Assembly (NCBI GenBank): GCA_030761205.1
Contig: JAULJL010000015.1
Location: 7,755,501-7,819,500, forward strand
Source of the DNA: Fremontodendron californicum
Lineage: Eukaryota > Streptophyta > Magnoliopsida > Malvales > Malvaceae
DNA: 64,000 nt
Direction: 5' to 3'
The notes beneath the pieces were generated by a model. The model was not told where the DNA came from. It saw only the letters and a list, made by a program, of their open reading frames with translations, and made no database searches. Shown here piece after piece: positions 50,307-61,330 of the stretch (positions within the stretch are counted from its first letter, which is position 1; the number at the start of each line of letters is the position of its first letter). The position numbers and the translations under genes were made by a program.

Positions 50307-51583
50307 AGCTTTCTTTCACAGGCAGCCGGCACAATGGTAATGCTCTGCTCTGCTGTGTTCCAAACTTTGTCGACACATAAATTTTTTATATGATCAAACT
50401 TGTAAACATGAGATGTGATTGTGAAGAGAATATTTTAGGCTAGACATGGGGGGGGATGGCCCTATTCATTGAGTAATCCAATTTTTTTTCTTTCTTGTTC
50501 CCAAGTTCCAACCTTCCTTTTCTTGTTTCTTTTAAGACTCCCACATTTCATATAGAACTGTTAATTTTAGATAGGATATGATTACTCGACATGATATAAA
50601 AAAATAATATTAATATAATATAAATTATTAACATTAATTATAACATGTGAAAGTAAACATTTAACACTACAATTTCGTAATAGTAATGAATGATTCATGG
50701 TACCTTAGCAAAAAGTCCAGATTGTTATTTTCTTCCTCGAATGCCCTCTATGGAGCGTGTATTGCTGGAGGTTTGGATAAACAAGAAAAACTTATCTTCT
50801 TCTTTCATTTAGAACAAGTGAGAGGAATTATCTTTTTACTCTCTGAAAGGCAAAAGTATAAGCCTCTAGACATGTTTTATTGTTTTTTTATTATCTTTTT
50901 AAAAGCCTATTGGTTGTTTACATGAGATCAGTGAAGTGAAAATTGTAACTGCAAACAGTCTCCAAGGGTTGAGGCCAACTGTACATCTCTTTTGTTAAAT
51001 AATATGATAGGGAAAAGATAGAGAGGGAAAATCGTGAGCTTAAATTTTCCTAAAAGACTTGAGAGGAAGGGGAAAATTGTCCAGCCTGGCTCACACCCTA
51101 TAGTTTCCCTTGCTGAGAGAGTTTAAGGTTGCCAGAATTTTGTAGTGTTTATGTCTGAAAACACAATGCTCCTCTTTACTTTACTTTACTTTGGCTTTAA
51201 TTTTTGGCTATCTAAATTATAATTTGTTGAGGTTCCTCTGGCTATCTAAATTATAATCTATCGTTTCAAAGATATATATATATATATAGTGTATATATTT
51301 TTATACATTGTCTGAAAATCAGATGATATCAATTTATTAAAAAAAAATTAAAAATAAATACAGATAACGTTATTTTTAATGAAACGATATCATCTAATTT
51401 ATTTTTAGTTATATAAATTACACTGTGAATGTATCAAATATATTATTGGAGTCTTGTATCCATATATGAAAAAAAAAAGTAAAAAACACAAAAACAAAAT
51501 AAAGCCAAGATGGCCCACGTAGGAATTGGACCCATTAGGGTAAATACTTACTAAATCGAATTTTGCTTGCCTAGTTGCCAAGG

Positions 51584-51586
<3 letters not shown>

Positions 51587-51644
<58 letters not shown>

Positions 51645-51645
51645 T
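51587..51645. repeat. (AT)n microsatellite
   Basis: About 59 bp of AT dinucleotides with one G interruption at 51631. Confidence 0.9.
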
Positions 51646-51889
51646 GATATGCTTGAGTTTGCTTGCACAGTTGCCAATGTATGATAATTCTTCTTATGCG
51701 AAGCTCTCCAGGTTTAACATTGGAGAGATGTAAAAGAATTTTTTTTAAAAAAATGGATTCAATAAACAGGTATTTATAGGCTTAATTAATTTAAAATATT
51801 AAGTAATATTTTGATTTAATATATACTATTTTTATTAAAATTAGGAAAAGATAATACATTAATTATTAATACACTTGTTCAAGTGCCGA

Positions 51890-52090
51890 ATTATGATAGT
51901 TTTTTTTTTAATCCGAGCGGGTCTGACTCGAATTACTGTTTAAAAAATAAATAAAAAAATTCAAGTGTCGAGCTACCTACTTGGCCCAACAAGCTTGGTT
52001 AGAATAGGATCGGGATTGTGATAGTTTTTTTTTTTTTAAATTCGAGCGGGCCTGACTAGAATTTTTGTTTAACAAATAAAAAAATATTTT
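51890..52090. repeat. Imperfect tandem duplication (GAGCGGGYCTGACT repeat)
   Basis: Two related units at about 51890-51960 and 52015-52090 share TATGATAGT or TGTGATAGT, a T run, CGAGCGGGTCTGACTCGAA or CGAGCGGGCCTGACTAGAA, and TTGTTTAACAAATAAAAAAA-like ends. Non-coding and decayed. Confidence 0.55.
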
Positions 52091-52550
52091 TATTTAAATT
52101 TAATTATAAAAATAAATATTTTAATATAAAATTAAATATTTTAATATTTTTTTAACTATAATTTGGATTTTTCGAGTTTGTGAGATGGCATTGAGTCTTG
52201 GACAAATCATTTTTTTTTAACCAAACTTAAACCGGTCCAACTCATGAACATATTTAACTATTAATTAATATAATATTTTTTATAAGTATCACTTTAATTA
52301 GTGCTGCCAAATGCCAATAGACAGGGGATGGTTAGAATTTCTTTTAAAATTTAGGGGAGGCAAAAGGAGCACTGCTTGCTTCTGAGTTTTTAGTGCCCAC
52401 ATATTCATTCATGGTTTTTGTCTTATATTACACCTTCATAAATCACAATAACGCCTTGATTTCTGAATTCTGTCATATGATCAAACGCCTGCTTCATTTG
52501 AGGAAATTCATGGACTTTGCACAACATTATTCCTTCATTTTATTTATGAA

Positions 52551-52730
52551 TTTTACTAACCAATGCTTAAAGATACTTTTTAAAGTTATTAAATATAATA
52601 ATATTTTTAATCAATGCATTAAAAATGATAAATAAAATTGTTAATTTTTATATTTAATATAATATTATTACTATAAATAGTATATTAATTAATTTTAAAA
52701 TGTGTTCTAAGGACAATAGTTAGCAAAATC
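52551..52730. mobile_element. MITE family B, copy 1
   Basis: 180 bp with imperfect inverted ends: TTTTACTAACCAATGCTTAA on the left, and GACAATAGTTAGCAAAATC on the right. The inside is strongly similar to copy 2 at 53211-53392 in the same orientation (for example AATAATAT..., ACTATAAATA.TATATTAATTAAT). Confidence 0.6.
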
Positions 52731-53210
52731 TTTTATTTATTTATTTTACCATGAGAAGCCGTGGTCAAATGATGGGAAAAGTTTGTGTCTTCAACGAAAT
52801 TTTATGCATGGGACTTATATCTTAAAAGGAAAAAAGATTTAAGGAAAAAATAAAACGATGGTACATTTGATTCGATAATTGATGTATTTTATTTAAAAAG
52901 ATTGATTCGAAACTGTCTTTTTTCAACTTAAAATAAAAAGTAAAAGGAAGAATGAGTGTTATAATTGAAGGGTTGAAATCTCTACTTTCTCAACTTGAAA
53001 AATAAAAATAAAATTAAGCAAAAATATTTTTTATTTAATTTATTAGTTCATTTTTTATGTATTGATGGTTGAATTTTTTTAATTTCACAAACAGAATTAC
53101 GAGATTGTCGCATATTTTTTATTTTTAATATGCTAAGTGATATGTGTCATTTTGTTAATCTCATTTGTAAAATTTAAAAACTCCACTATAAATGAAATAA
53201 TTTTTTTAAG

Positions 53211-53392
53211 GATTTTGCTAATAAGTGTCCTAAGAGCACTTTTTAAGGTTACTACATATAATAATATGTCCATTCAATGCATTGAAAATGATGAATAAAA
53301 TTATCAACTATTGCATTTAATACAAAATTGTTACTATAAATAATATATTAATTAATCTTAAAAAATGCTCTAAAGACACTAATTAGCAAAAC
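53211..53392. mobile_element. MITE family B, copy 2
   Basis: 182 bp with better-preserved inverted ends: GATTTTGCTAATAAGTGTCC on the left, mirrored by GACACTAATTAGCAAA on the right, with AGAGC and GCTCT just inside. It is about 660 bp from copy 1. The target duplication is not clear. It has no coding capacity. Confidence 0.65.
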
Positions 53393-55479
53393 CTTTTTTT
53401 AATTTATTTTCATTGACACACAACACAGGGGACAAAAACAAATGGTAGTTGTTGAATTTAATGAACTAAGATAAGATCCTTTCCTTTTTCCATATTGTTG
53501 AATGCACCAATCATTATTGTTCATGTAATGTACATAGACATTAATTTGTGGTTGATAGATCTTACTCATTCAATAATGAATGATATTTATACAAGTTTGT
53601 AATGATCCCAAGCATCAAGACAATAGTTGATTTGAAGAGACATTACTTTCCTTTCTAAGTCCAAAATTGAAATGTTCATCAATGAAATTAATTCTTACAA
53701 ACTTAGATATGATTTTATTCATACATACTTAATTTTACTGTATAGTTTTTATTTATACTTGAAAATAAGAAAGTAAATTGGTCAAATTCTAAATTTAGTC
53801 CTTGTATTATGCAAAAATGTTGAATTCAATCCCTCTTTTATTATTTGTAAAAAATTGAGTAAATAAATTGTCTTTTTTTATATATAAAAAAAGACTTTAC
53901 ATGAGAATTAATAAACCATCATGTGAAAAAGAGTAAATAGGTCAACCAAAAAAGTAAATAATAGATGCATGGTATCCATTATTTGCACGCCCCAATTTTA
54001 TATTTGGGGCCAAGTGAAATGGAGCATAATTTTTTTTATGAATTATTAAATATAAATATATATATATAATGTGACCATACAACTATGGGTTTCTTTTATG
54101 TAATTAAAAAATTCCATCCATTTATTGATATTTGAATTGTTTAATTTTATATAAAAATAAGTGCATTCAATATCAGATCAAAATTTCTATTAAAATTATC
54201 ACTATATATAAAATTTATCAATTCACAATGAGAAGTTATTTTTATTTTGAGAAATCATCTTTCGTGAAAATTTTGAATTTCACAAACAAAATTAATAAAG
54301 TAACACATACTCTTTAAAATATATTTTAAAAAAAATGAGACGTGTAACAATTTTGTAATTCCATTTGTGAAATTAAAAAATTTCATTGTCTCTATATCAA
54401 AAAAGAACTCGATTTTATTTTATCAAAAAATTGCTCAAATTTAAACACAAAAACAAATGAAGTATCTTTTTTAAGATGGAAGAAATGATTAAAAAGAGTT
54501 GTTTTTGTCGAGTTCCTATCATAATGCATGACTATTATCCATGATTTTAATTTTTTATTTTGGTTTCATTTTAGTTCTTGACTTCTGAATTATTTATTTG
54601 GATTCATACTTTTTTTAAATGGTCCTATTTTGATTATTCATTCATGTGACACATTAACATTTTCTTGATATGTCACTAAACATTTTTCCAATTATTAATA
54701 AAAAAATATGACAACGACCAAAATGAAACCTTTCAAATGAAACAATTCAGAAATTAAGGGTTAAAATGAATTTAAACTAAAGATTGAGTACCATGAATGA
54801 AATTTACTTTAAAAAAAAAAACATATACTATAAAATAATTAAAACATAAAATAATATATCTTATAGTAATTAATATTTAAATGGTGAAATGAAATTTATT
54901 TAAAACTAGAAGAAGGTTGGAAGTAGAGGTGTACATGGATCAGGCCGGATCGGATTTATGTATAATATCAATATTATATATATTTGTTTAAGCTCGACAT
55001 GGTCCGAAATATGATTTTCAAATTTTTTTCAAGTTCGTCCATATTTATAAATATATAGTTCAAACCCTTTTAGGTCTGTTCATTTTTAAATATATATATA
55101 TTATTTCTACTTAATTTTTAGTAATTTTATATATATTTTTTATTAAATTTTTAAACATGAACAATTTAACATATTTTTAATATTTACACTATATTATTAT
55201 ATATATATATATTTAATTTTTATATGACATAAATTACATAATATGTATAAAAAATAAATATTATATATTATATAATTAAAATACGAGCCGAGCCAGACTC
55301 ATATTTTGAATATTAAAACCAAAATCAGACTCACCTTTTTAAACGAATTTTATTTTTTATCCACACTTATTTTTTAAACTTAATATTTTTGTTCAAAATT
55401 TTTGGAACAAATTATTTAGCACGGACGAATAACCCGAAAGGAGGCAAGGAGGAATTGAGAGTTAGAGAGGGTGGTTAAT
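53393..55479. other. AT-rich intergenic DNA with a decayed repeat
   Basis: No gene is seen. 54920-55440 holds a degenerate repeat starting GAGGTGTACATGGATCAGGC and ending with GAGCCGAGCCAGACTC-type sequence. Similar chains are common in plant intergenic DNA, but I cannot assign a class. Confidence 0.5.
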
Positions 55480-55735
55480 GATTAATGAAAAGAGTGTGGG
55501 AAGAAGAGCCCACCCGGGCAGGGCTGGGCAGCACTTAATAAAAAGGAAGGGGAAAGTAGGTAAAGGTGACTGCCCTGGGGCCCGCCTGTGGGGCCAGGTG
55601 AGGTGAGGCCGGAGGATAAGTGGGACCCGACCTTCACTCTCTCACCCCCCCAATTTGCAAATTGTCGGTTCACTGGCCAACATGGCACGCTCTGCCCTTG
55701 CCACGTCTTCACGTCTTACGATGCGTCCATTCTTT
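55480..55735. other. Orphan GC-rich island
   Basis: About 250 bp of markedly higher GC content inside several kilobases of AT-rich DNA. It contains CACCCGGGCAGGGCTGGGCA, CCTGGGGCCCGCCTGTGGGG, a GGTGAGGTGAGGCC repeat, and CCACGTCTTCACGTC with ACGT cores. It could be the promoter and leader of an unannotated transcript in either direction, or a foreign or old exon fragment. A 76-codon minus-strand frame (55482-55712) is low-complexity and not convincing. Confidence 0.45.
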
Positions 55736-56407
55736 TTATTATTTATTTATTTATTTTCCCCTAATAATCTCTTCCTTTCTTCATTTTCTTCTCTAATTTT
55801 TCTTTTTTTTTTTTCAATTACTACTACTACTACTTTCTATCTTGTTTGCCAATATCAATCATAGGTTTTCTTTTAAAACACTTTTCCAAGTGTAAATTTG
55901 TTTTTGGCACTTTAGATTTTTTTTTTTTAGTACATAATACAAATAAATTGATTTGGGAGATCTTAAAAATTCATTCTTAATCTGAATGCTAATATTTTCT
56001 TTCCTTTGATTCAACTAAAAATATCAAATATTTGGCAAAAAAATCACAATTGGTATATCTACTTATAATATAAAATTCATTTAATTATATATTGATTAGA
56101 TTAATTTATTGATTTTTCTAAACTTATATTAAAAATTTATTTAGTTATTGTAATATCTATTAATACATTTTTTTTTATTTGTAAGTATATTTTAACTATT
56201 TAACTATGGAGATGCAAGTCCAGAGGAAAATGTAGTACAATGATTGTATTGGCATATATACTATTTGTGATTCATTGTTTTTGTCAAATGAGGATGAAGT
56301 TAAAAGAAAACAAAAAAAAATATTGTTAGATTAATAATCAAATCAAATAATGCAAGATTGATAACTTATGTCACATTTAAGCATAAGTATAAGCATTTGT
56401 ACGCAAC

Positions 56408-56451
<44 letters not shown>

Positions 56452-57089
56452 CTCTTAAAAAAATGCAAACATATGGTTAAGATATGGTGTGTTTTTTTTC
56501 CTCACACATTTTGAAGTGTCCATATCTCTAATTTAATTAATCAACTACCACGAGCCTCTAATTGATGAGCCAAGCAAATCACCCAACTAAATCTAGTAAT
56601 TTATGTATTTGTCGTGTTTAATACATTAATAATTTATGTTATATTAATTTTGATATATTTGTATATTCATATAATTTTTTTTATTTTTTATGTCTTATTA
56701 AATTTTAATTATTTTTTTATTATATTTATATCGTATAATCATATTGATAATTATAGATCCAACTCTAAAAATTAAAATCATTTCTTAAGTGTTTGACCAA
56801 ATTAAGAATAAAAAAGGTGAACCACGTTGGTCGTACAAATACATTATTACATTTGATTTGATTTATTTTATTCTATATGTATGTTGATTAACAAGTCAAA
56901 CAATCACATCAACATGCATTTTGAAGTAGGTGTTTTAAATTCTACGTACAAAATTTATCAAATACTACTATAAGAATTGGAGTATTAAGTAATACAATAA
57001 TTAATAGACTTAATCCATATTAAGATGATAACTATTTAGTTTGATTTTGAATAAAAATTATAATTAATGTACAATATTTAAAATTTTTA
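55736..57089. other. AT-rich intergenic DNA, no gene seen
   Basis: CT- and T-rich near 55740-55860, then very AT-rich. It contains the microsatellite at 56413-56448 and a decayed CACGACACG-family fragment near 56600-56760. Confidence 0.55.
56413..56448. repeat. (TA)n microsatellite
   Basis: About 36 bp of uninterrupted TA dinucleotides. Confidence 0.9.
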
Positions 57090-57420
57090 AACTCAAATAG
57101 AATCTCTAACTAAGTCGACTCAAACTGAATTTCATCGGTTCGAACTTTGAATCGGTTTATTTGTTATTAAAATTAAAAAAAATATTATTTTAAAACTAAA
57201 TCAAAATCGAATTGAATATAATCTCTAATTGAATTGACTCAAATAAAATTCCATCGGTTCGAACTTCGAATTGGTTCATTTGTTTTTAAAATTTTTAAAA
57301 TTATTATTTTGAAATCGAATCAAAATTGAACCGAATAGAATCTCTGAACTAACTCAAACCAAATTCCATCAATTCGAACTTCGAATCCCTTCATTTGTTT
57401 TTAAATTTATAAATTTATAA
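57090..57420. repeat. Three tandem units of 119 bp
   Basis: The landmark AATCTCT recurs at 57101, 57220 and 57339, exactly 119 bp apart. Each unit contains CCATCGGTTCGAACTTCGAA (or a close variant) and a T/A-rich second half. The units are diverged, so the array is old. It ends a few hundred bases before the PMD element. Confidence 0.75.
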
Positions 57421-57762
57421 ATTTTGTTAATTTAAAAATAAAATATTTATTTTTATACTATAAAAAATAATTAAAAAAATTGATTTGATTCGAATAGTTA
57501 CATTTTTAACGTATGAATAAAAAATAAACAGAACGGAATAAGTTTATTACTATCCAAACGAAAATTGAACTGAATTCAATAAAAATTGAATCAAACATTA
57601 TGGTTCGAATCGATTTTCAATTTTTTTCTCAGCCCTAATCCATATATAGTACTCTTATAATTTATGCAATTTTTTTTTATTTTATTTTTATAATTGAGAT
57701 TGTTAGAGATTAAATCTGATCACTAAAATTAAGAATCAGTATTCTATCAACAGATTATATGG

Positions 57763-58088
57763 ACTTTTTTGATTATTTCCCAAAATACGGACTTTTTTTT
57801 TCAGCTGGGAAATCGCCATCCCCCATGGCGATTTCCCAGCGTGTTTTTTGCAAATTTGCAAAAAAATACCAAGAGAAATCGCCACCCCCCATGACGATTT
57901 TCCTTGGTAATTTTAGCAAAATTTGCTAAAACCATGAAGGGAAATCGCCATGGGGGGTGGCGATTTCCCTTCATGTATATATTTTTTTTTTAATTAATAA
58001 AAAAAAATTATATTAATACAATATTTTATTTTAATTTGATAAATTTATTTTTAAAAATTATAAATTAAATTAAAATATTTTTTTTATA
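57763..58088 (+). repeat. Left terminal inverted repeat of the PMD element
   Basis: Inverse of 61991-62313. By eye there are about ten substitutions and several homopolymer length differences. The outer half (57763-57980) is a chain of palindromes; the inner half (57981-58088) is AT-rich. Similarity stops at about 58088, where the two sides diverge completely. Confidence 0.88.
57804..57975. repeat. Hairpin array in the left TIR (five successive palindromes)
   Basis: Hairpin 1, 57804-57840: 16-bp perfect stem GCTGGGAAATCGCCAT with a five-C loop. AT palindrome, about 57845-57866, form T6GCAAATTTGCA6. Hairpin 2, 57867-57908: stem TACCAAG...AAATCG with mismatches. AT palindrome, about 57911-57931, TTTTAGCAAA / TTTGCTAAAA. 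Hairpin 3, 57933-57975: 18-bp perfect stem CATGAAGGGAAATCGCCA with a seven-base loop. The three hairpins share the core GAAATCGCCA but have different outer stems. Confidence 0.92.
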
Positions 58089-58381
58089 ATTTAAAAAAAT
58101 TTAAAAATTCGTAAAATATATTTTAGGTTTTTTTATAATTTAATATTTTGAATTTTTTTTTAAATTTTAAATTTCAAATGAAAACAAAAAATTAAAAAAA
58201 AAAAAAAAAAAAATTGAAAGGGGCAACCGTTGCCCCCATCCCCCTCCCCCCACCCCCCACGTCCCCCCTCCCCCCCACACCCCCACCTTCTATAAATACC
58301 CCCCTCCTCTTCTTCAAATTTTCATTCCTCTATTCAAATTTTCATTTTCTTTCAAAATTTTTTCATTTTTCTACCAAAAAA
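58089..58381 (+). promoter_or_regulatory. Promoter and leader of the PMD gene
   Basis: A 20-base A run (58194-58213) is followed by a small hairpin GGGGCAA-CCG-TTGCCCC (58220-58236) and a tract of almost pure C (about 58232-58289). A TATA box, TATAAATA, lies at 58291-58298. The leader to the ATG at 58382 is pyrimidine-rich. The C tract would be G-rich on the other strand and could form a quadruplex. The TATA spacing gives a leader of about 55 bases. Confidence 0.65.
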
Positions 58382-60760
58382 ATGGCTTCACTATTGAGGT
58401 TACAAGAAAATCACATCTCGGAGGTTATATTTAACGAGGTAAGTAAATTGTTATATTATTATTGTTTTTTATATTATTATTATTTTTTTATATTATTATT
58501 GTTTTTTATATTATTATATTATTATTGTTTTTTATATTATTATTGTTTTTTATATTATTATTGTGTTATATTATATTATATTATTATTGTGTTATATTAT
58601 ATTATTATTGTTTTTTATATTATTATTGTTTTATATTATATTATTATTGTTTTATATATTATTATTGTTTTATATTATATTATATTATTATTGTTTTATA
58701 TTATATTATTATTGTTTTTTATATTATTATTGTATTATATTATATTATTATTGTTTTTTATATTATTATTGTTTTATATTATATTATTATAGTTTTTTAT
58801 ATTATTATTGTTTTATATTATATTATATTATTATTGTTTTATATATTATTATTGTTTTATATTATATTATATTATTATTGTTTTATATTATATTATTATT
58901 GTTTTTTATATTATTATTGTTTTATATTATATTATTATTGTTTTTTATATTATTATTGTATTATATTCTTTTATTATTGTTTTTTATATTATTATTGTTT
59001 TATATTATATTATTATAGTTTTTTATATTATTATAGTTTTATATTATATTATATTATTATTCTTTATATTATATTATATTATTATTGTTTTTTTATATTA
59101 TATTATTATTATTTTATATATTATATTATTATTGTTTTTTTATACGAAATTATTGTTTTATATTATATTATTATTGTTTTATATTATATTATATTATTAT
59201 TGTTTATATTATATTATATTATATTATATTATATTATTATTGTTTTATATTATATTATATTATTATTGTTTATATTATATTATATTATTATTTTGTTATT
59301 TTATAGTTTTATTTATTACTTTTTAATTGTTATAGTTTTATAATATATTAATTTTTATTATTATAACAGGAAACTCGTCGCGTATTACGTTCGAGGAAAT
59401 TTACATTGGAGGACCCGCATCCTTATATTATCGACCACTTAAGAAGAGCCGGATTTTATCACGCAAGTCAAATTCGACGACTTGTGATACAACCCGATTT
59501 AATCTCTGCGTTGGTCGAACGATGGAGACCCGAGACGCACACTTTTCATTTTCCATGTGGTGAATGCACGGTCAGTCTCGAAGATGTTGCGCTGCAACTT
59601 GGACTTCCGATCCATGGCGATGCAGTTACAGGCGGAAGCCTGCTAGATTGGAATGAACTGTGTCAAGATCTATTGGGTGAGGTACCTCCAGAAGACGTCG
59701 TATCTGGCTCAACGGTGAGACTGACTTGGTTGAAAACGTTTCAAAATCTGCCATTACATGCAACCGAACAACAAATACAATATGCTGCTAGAGCATATAT
59801 TTTACGTTTGATTGGAGGATTACTGATGCCTGACAAATCGAGCAGTCGGGTACATTTAATGTATCTTCCATTGCTACGTGATTTAGAGGAAGCAGCAAAT
59901 TATAGTTGGGGTTCTGCGTGTTTGGCAGTTTTGTATAGAGAACTTTGCCGAGCTACAGTTCCAAAAAACCATGACATAGGTGGATGTCTAGTGCTTCTAC
60001 AATCATGGGCTTGGTATCGGCTACCATTTCTTGCTCCGCGCGTGGATATTTCGGCTGTATACCCCCTTGCAAGCAGGTAATAATCTTTACTATTTTATTA
60101 ATTTTGTACGAAATTGTATTTTTATAGGTCATTAAGATATTATATGCATTTTAATAGGTGGAGTAGGAGTACGGGTAGAGATTTTACAGAGACTCCGAGC
60201 GATCTTGCAAGTATAAGACTACGACTAGATCGACTAGGATATGATAAGGTAAATATTTCGATTGTTACATTGAAGTTTTTTTTTTTTATTTAATCCTTAT
60301 GAAACTAATAATTTGTAATAATTATTCGCAGTTTCTGTGGATGCCATATTCCTCGAGTGAAATTATGGCATGCCTCCCATCGGATGCCTACAATAATTTA
60401 AATATATGGAAAGCAAACACAGCATTGATATGCTTTTCATATGTAGAGTGGCACCAAACTGACCGGGTGTTGCGACAATTTGGGATGCAACAACCAATTC
60501 CTGCAGCCCCGATGAACCTTGATAAGCTTCACAAGGTCGACATGCGTGGTCGTAATGATGAATTCTGGCCTGCGAAGCATGAACGTTGGATCCAATGGTG
60601 GAACATACGTTTTGAACGAATTCCGACAGGTTACCCGATTGTTGGTAATAATTTCAACCCGTCTGCTGATTACATAAGATGGTATAGAAATGAAGGTCGG
60701 CCTTTCGTTTGTCCACCGTCGATGCACGAGGATGTTAGGAGTATGCCATTTACCGGATAA
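58382..60760 (+). CDS. Plant mobile domain (PMD) protein, truncated by a stop codon
   Basis: Exons: 58382-58438, 59370-60076, 60158-60248, 60332-60760. GT-AG junctions keep frame and give 427 residues. The ATG at 58382 has a good A-rich context and follows the TATA box. The protein opens MASLLRLQENHISEVIFNE, then the PMD fold: HLRRAGFYHASQI, ALVERWRPETHTFHFPCGE, SLEDVALQLGLPIHGDAV, YILRLIGGLLMPD, LQSWAWYRLPFL, and after the third intron WKANTALICFSYVEWH. This matches the MAIN/MAIL1-type domain often misannotated as 'protein phosphatase 7 long form'. No phosphatase motif is present. MAIN proteins act in the nucleus in gene silencing and genome stability; for this element copy the role is unknown. 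It ends at TAA 60758-60760, but the same frame continues open downstream, so the stop is probably a mutation. Confidence 0.8.
58445..59362 (+). repeat. Low-complexity intron of the PMD gene, (TTATATTATTATTGTTTT)-like
   Basis: Almost the whole first intron (58439-59369) is made of irregular repeats of TTATATTATTATTGTTTT. The plus strand here has almost no C, and only isolated G. The long frames seen here encode only Leu, Ile, Tyr, Phe and Val and are not genes. A short acceptor region (TTATTATTATAACAG) ends the tract. Confidence 0.9.
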
Positions 60761-61330
60761 ACTTCAGCTCCAGTCCCTCCTACACAGGATATGGATGCTC
60801 CTAGACCTCGCCGACAACGTGGGCGAAGGCGTCAACCGACCTCATCGGAGTTCACAGCACCGAGGATGTCATTTGATCATCCTGAACCTGAACGGGATCA
60901 TGGAGTACCATCCAGCCATCGTTATTCCGTAAGTCACCCCGGATATGACGTTGATGAGTGTTACCGACCATCACCGCCAAGAACGAGGTTAGATGACCAG
61001 CTCCCCGTCCTAAGTCCAAGTTCAGCATATTTAACATCCATGTATCAGTTTGGAACCCCTTCGTCAGCATTTGATGCTACATCATTTATGGGTGCATCTA
61101 GTAGTCAGGTTCCCGTTATGGGTGAACTAGGTGTTGGCTCATCCAGCAGTGGGTTTCAAATTTTTGATACGGATGAAACGACTGATGACATACAACCGGA
61201 ACCAGTGGCGGTTATAGCAAGAGGTCGTGGTGGACCGCGAATACGTGCCACTGACGAGGTTGAACGACGGGTGCAACCACCACGCACTAGAAGAACTCGA
61301 CACTGTTGCTCTACACCACGCAATAATTAG
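60761..61330 (+). pseudogene. In-frame continuation of the PMD gene after the stop
   Basis: After the TAA at 60758-60760 the same frame is open for 189 codons to TAG 61328-61330. It starts TSAPVPPTQDMDAPRPRRQR, is rich in Pro, Ser and Arg, and ends with basic RTRRTRH-type sequence. PMD proteins of this type commonly carry such a disordered basic tail, so this is likely the original C-terminus. It could be expressed by readthrough, or independently from the ATG at 60791, but neither is shown. Confidence 0.6.

Larger units (their letters stand above)
50307..52550. other. CPN60 3' region, then gene-poor AT-rich DNA
   Basis: 50307 to about 50540 is probably the 3' UTR and terminator region of CPN60. 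Beyond it I see AT-rich DNA, a decayed CACGACACG-family fragment near 50565-50680, and microsatellites. Open frames such as 50686-50925 have no family resemblance and are treated as chance. Confidence 0.55.

Noticed and set aside
50686..50925. 79-codon frame downstream of CPN60
   Set aside because: Composition follows the AT-rich base composition; no recognisable domain and no clear promoter.
57804..57975. Regular hairpin units considered as a CRISPR-like or rRNA/tRNA structure
   Set aside because: Plant nuclear context, unequal spacers that are themselves palindromes, and the array is mirrored at the other end of a transposon-like element; no RNA-gene consensus.
58462..59343. Open frames of 150-290 codons made of Leu, Ile, Tyr, Phe
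   Set aside because: They lie wholly in the TTATTATTG low-complexity intron; several frames are open at once only because the repeat lacks stop codons. No start context or family resemblance.
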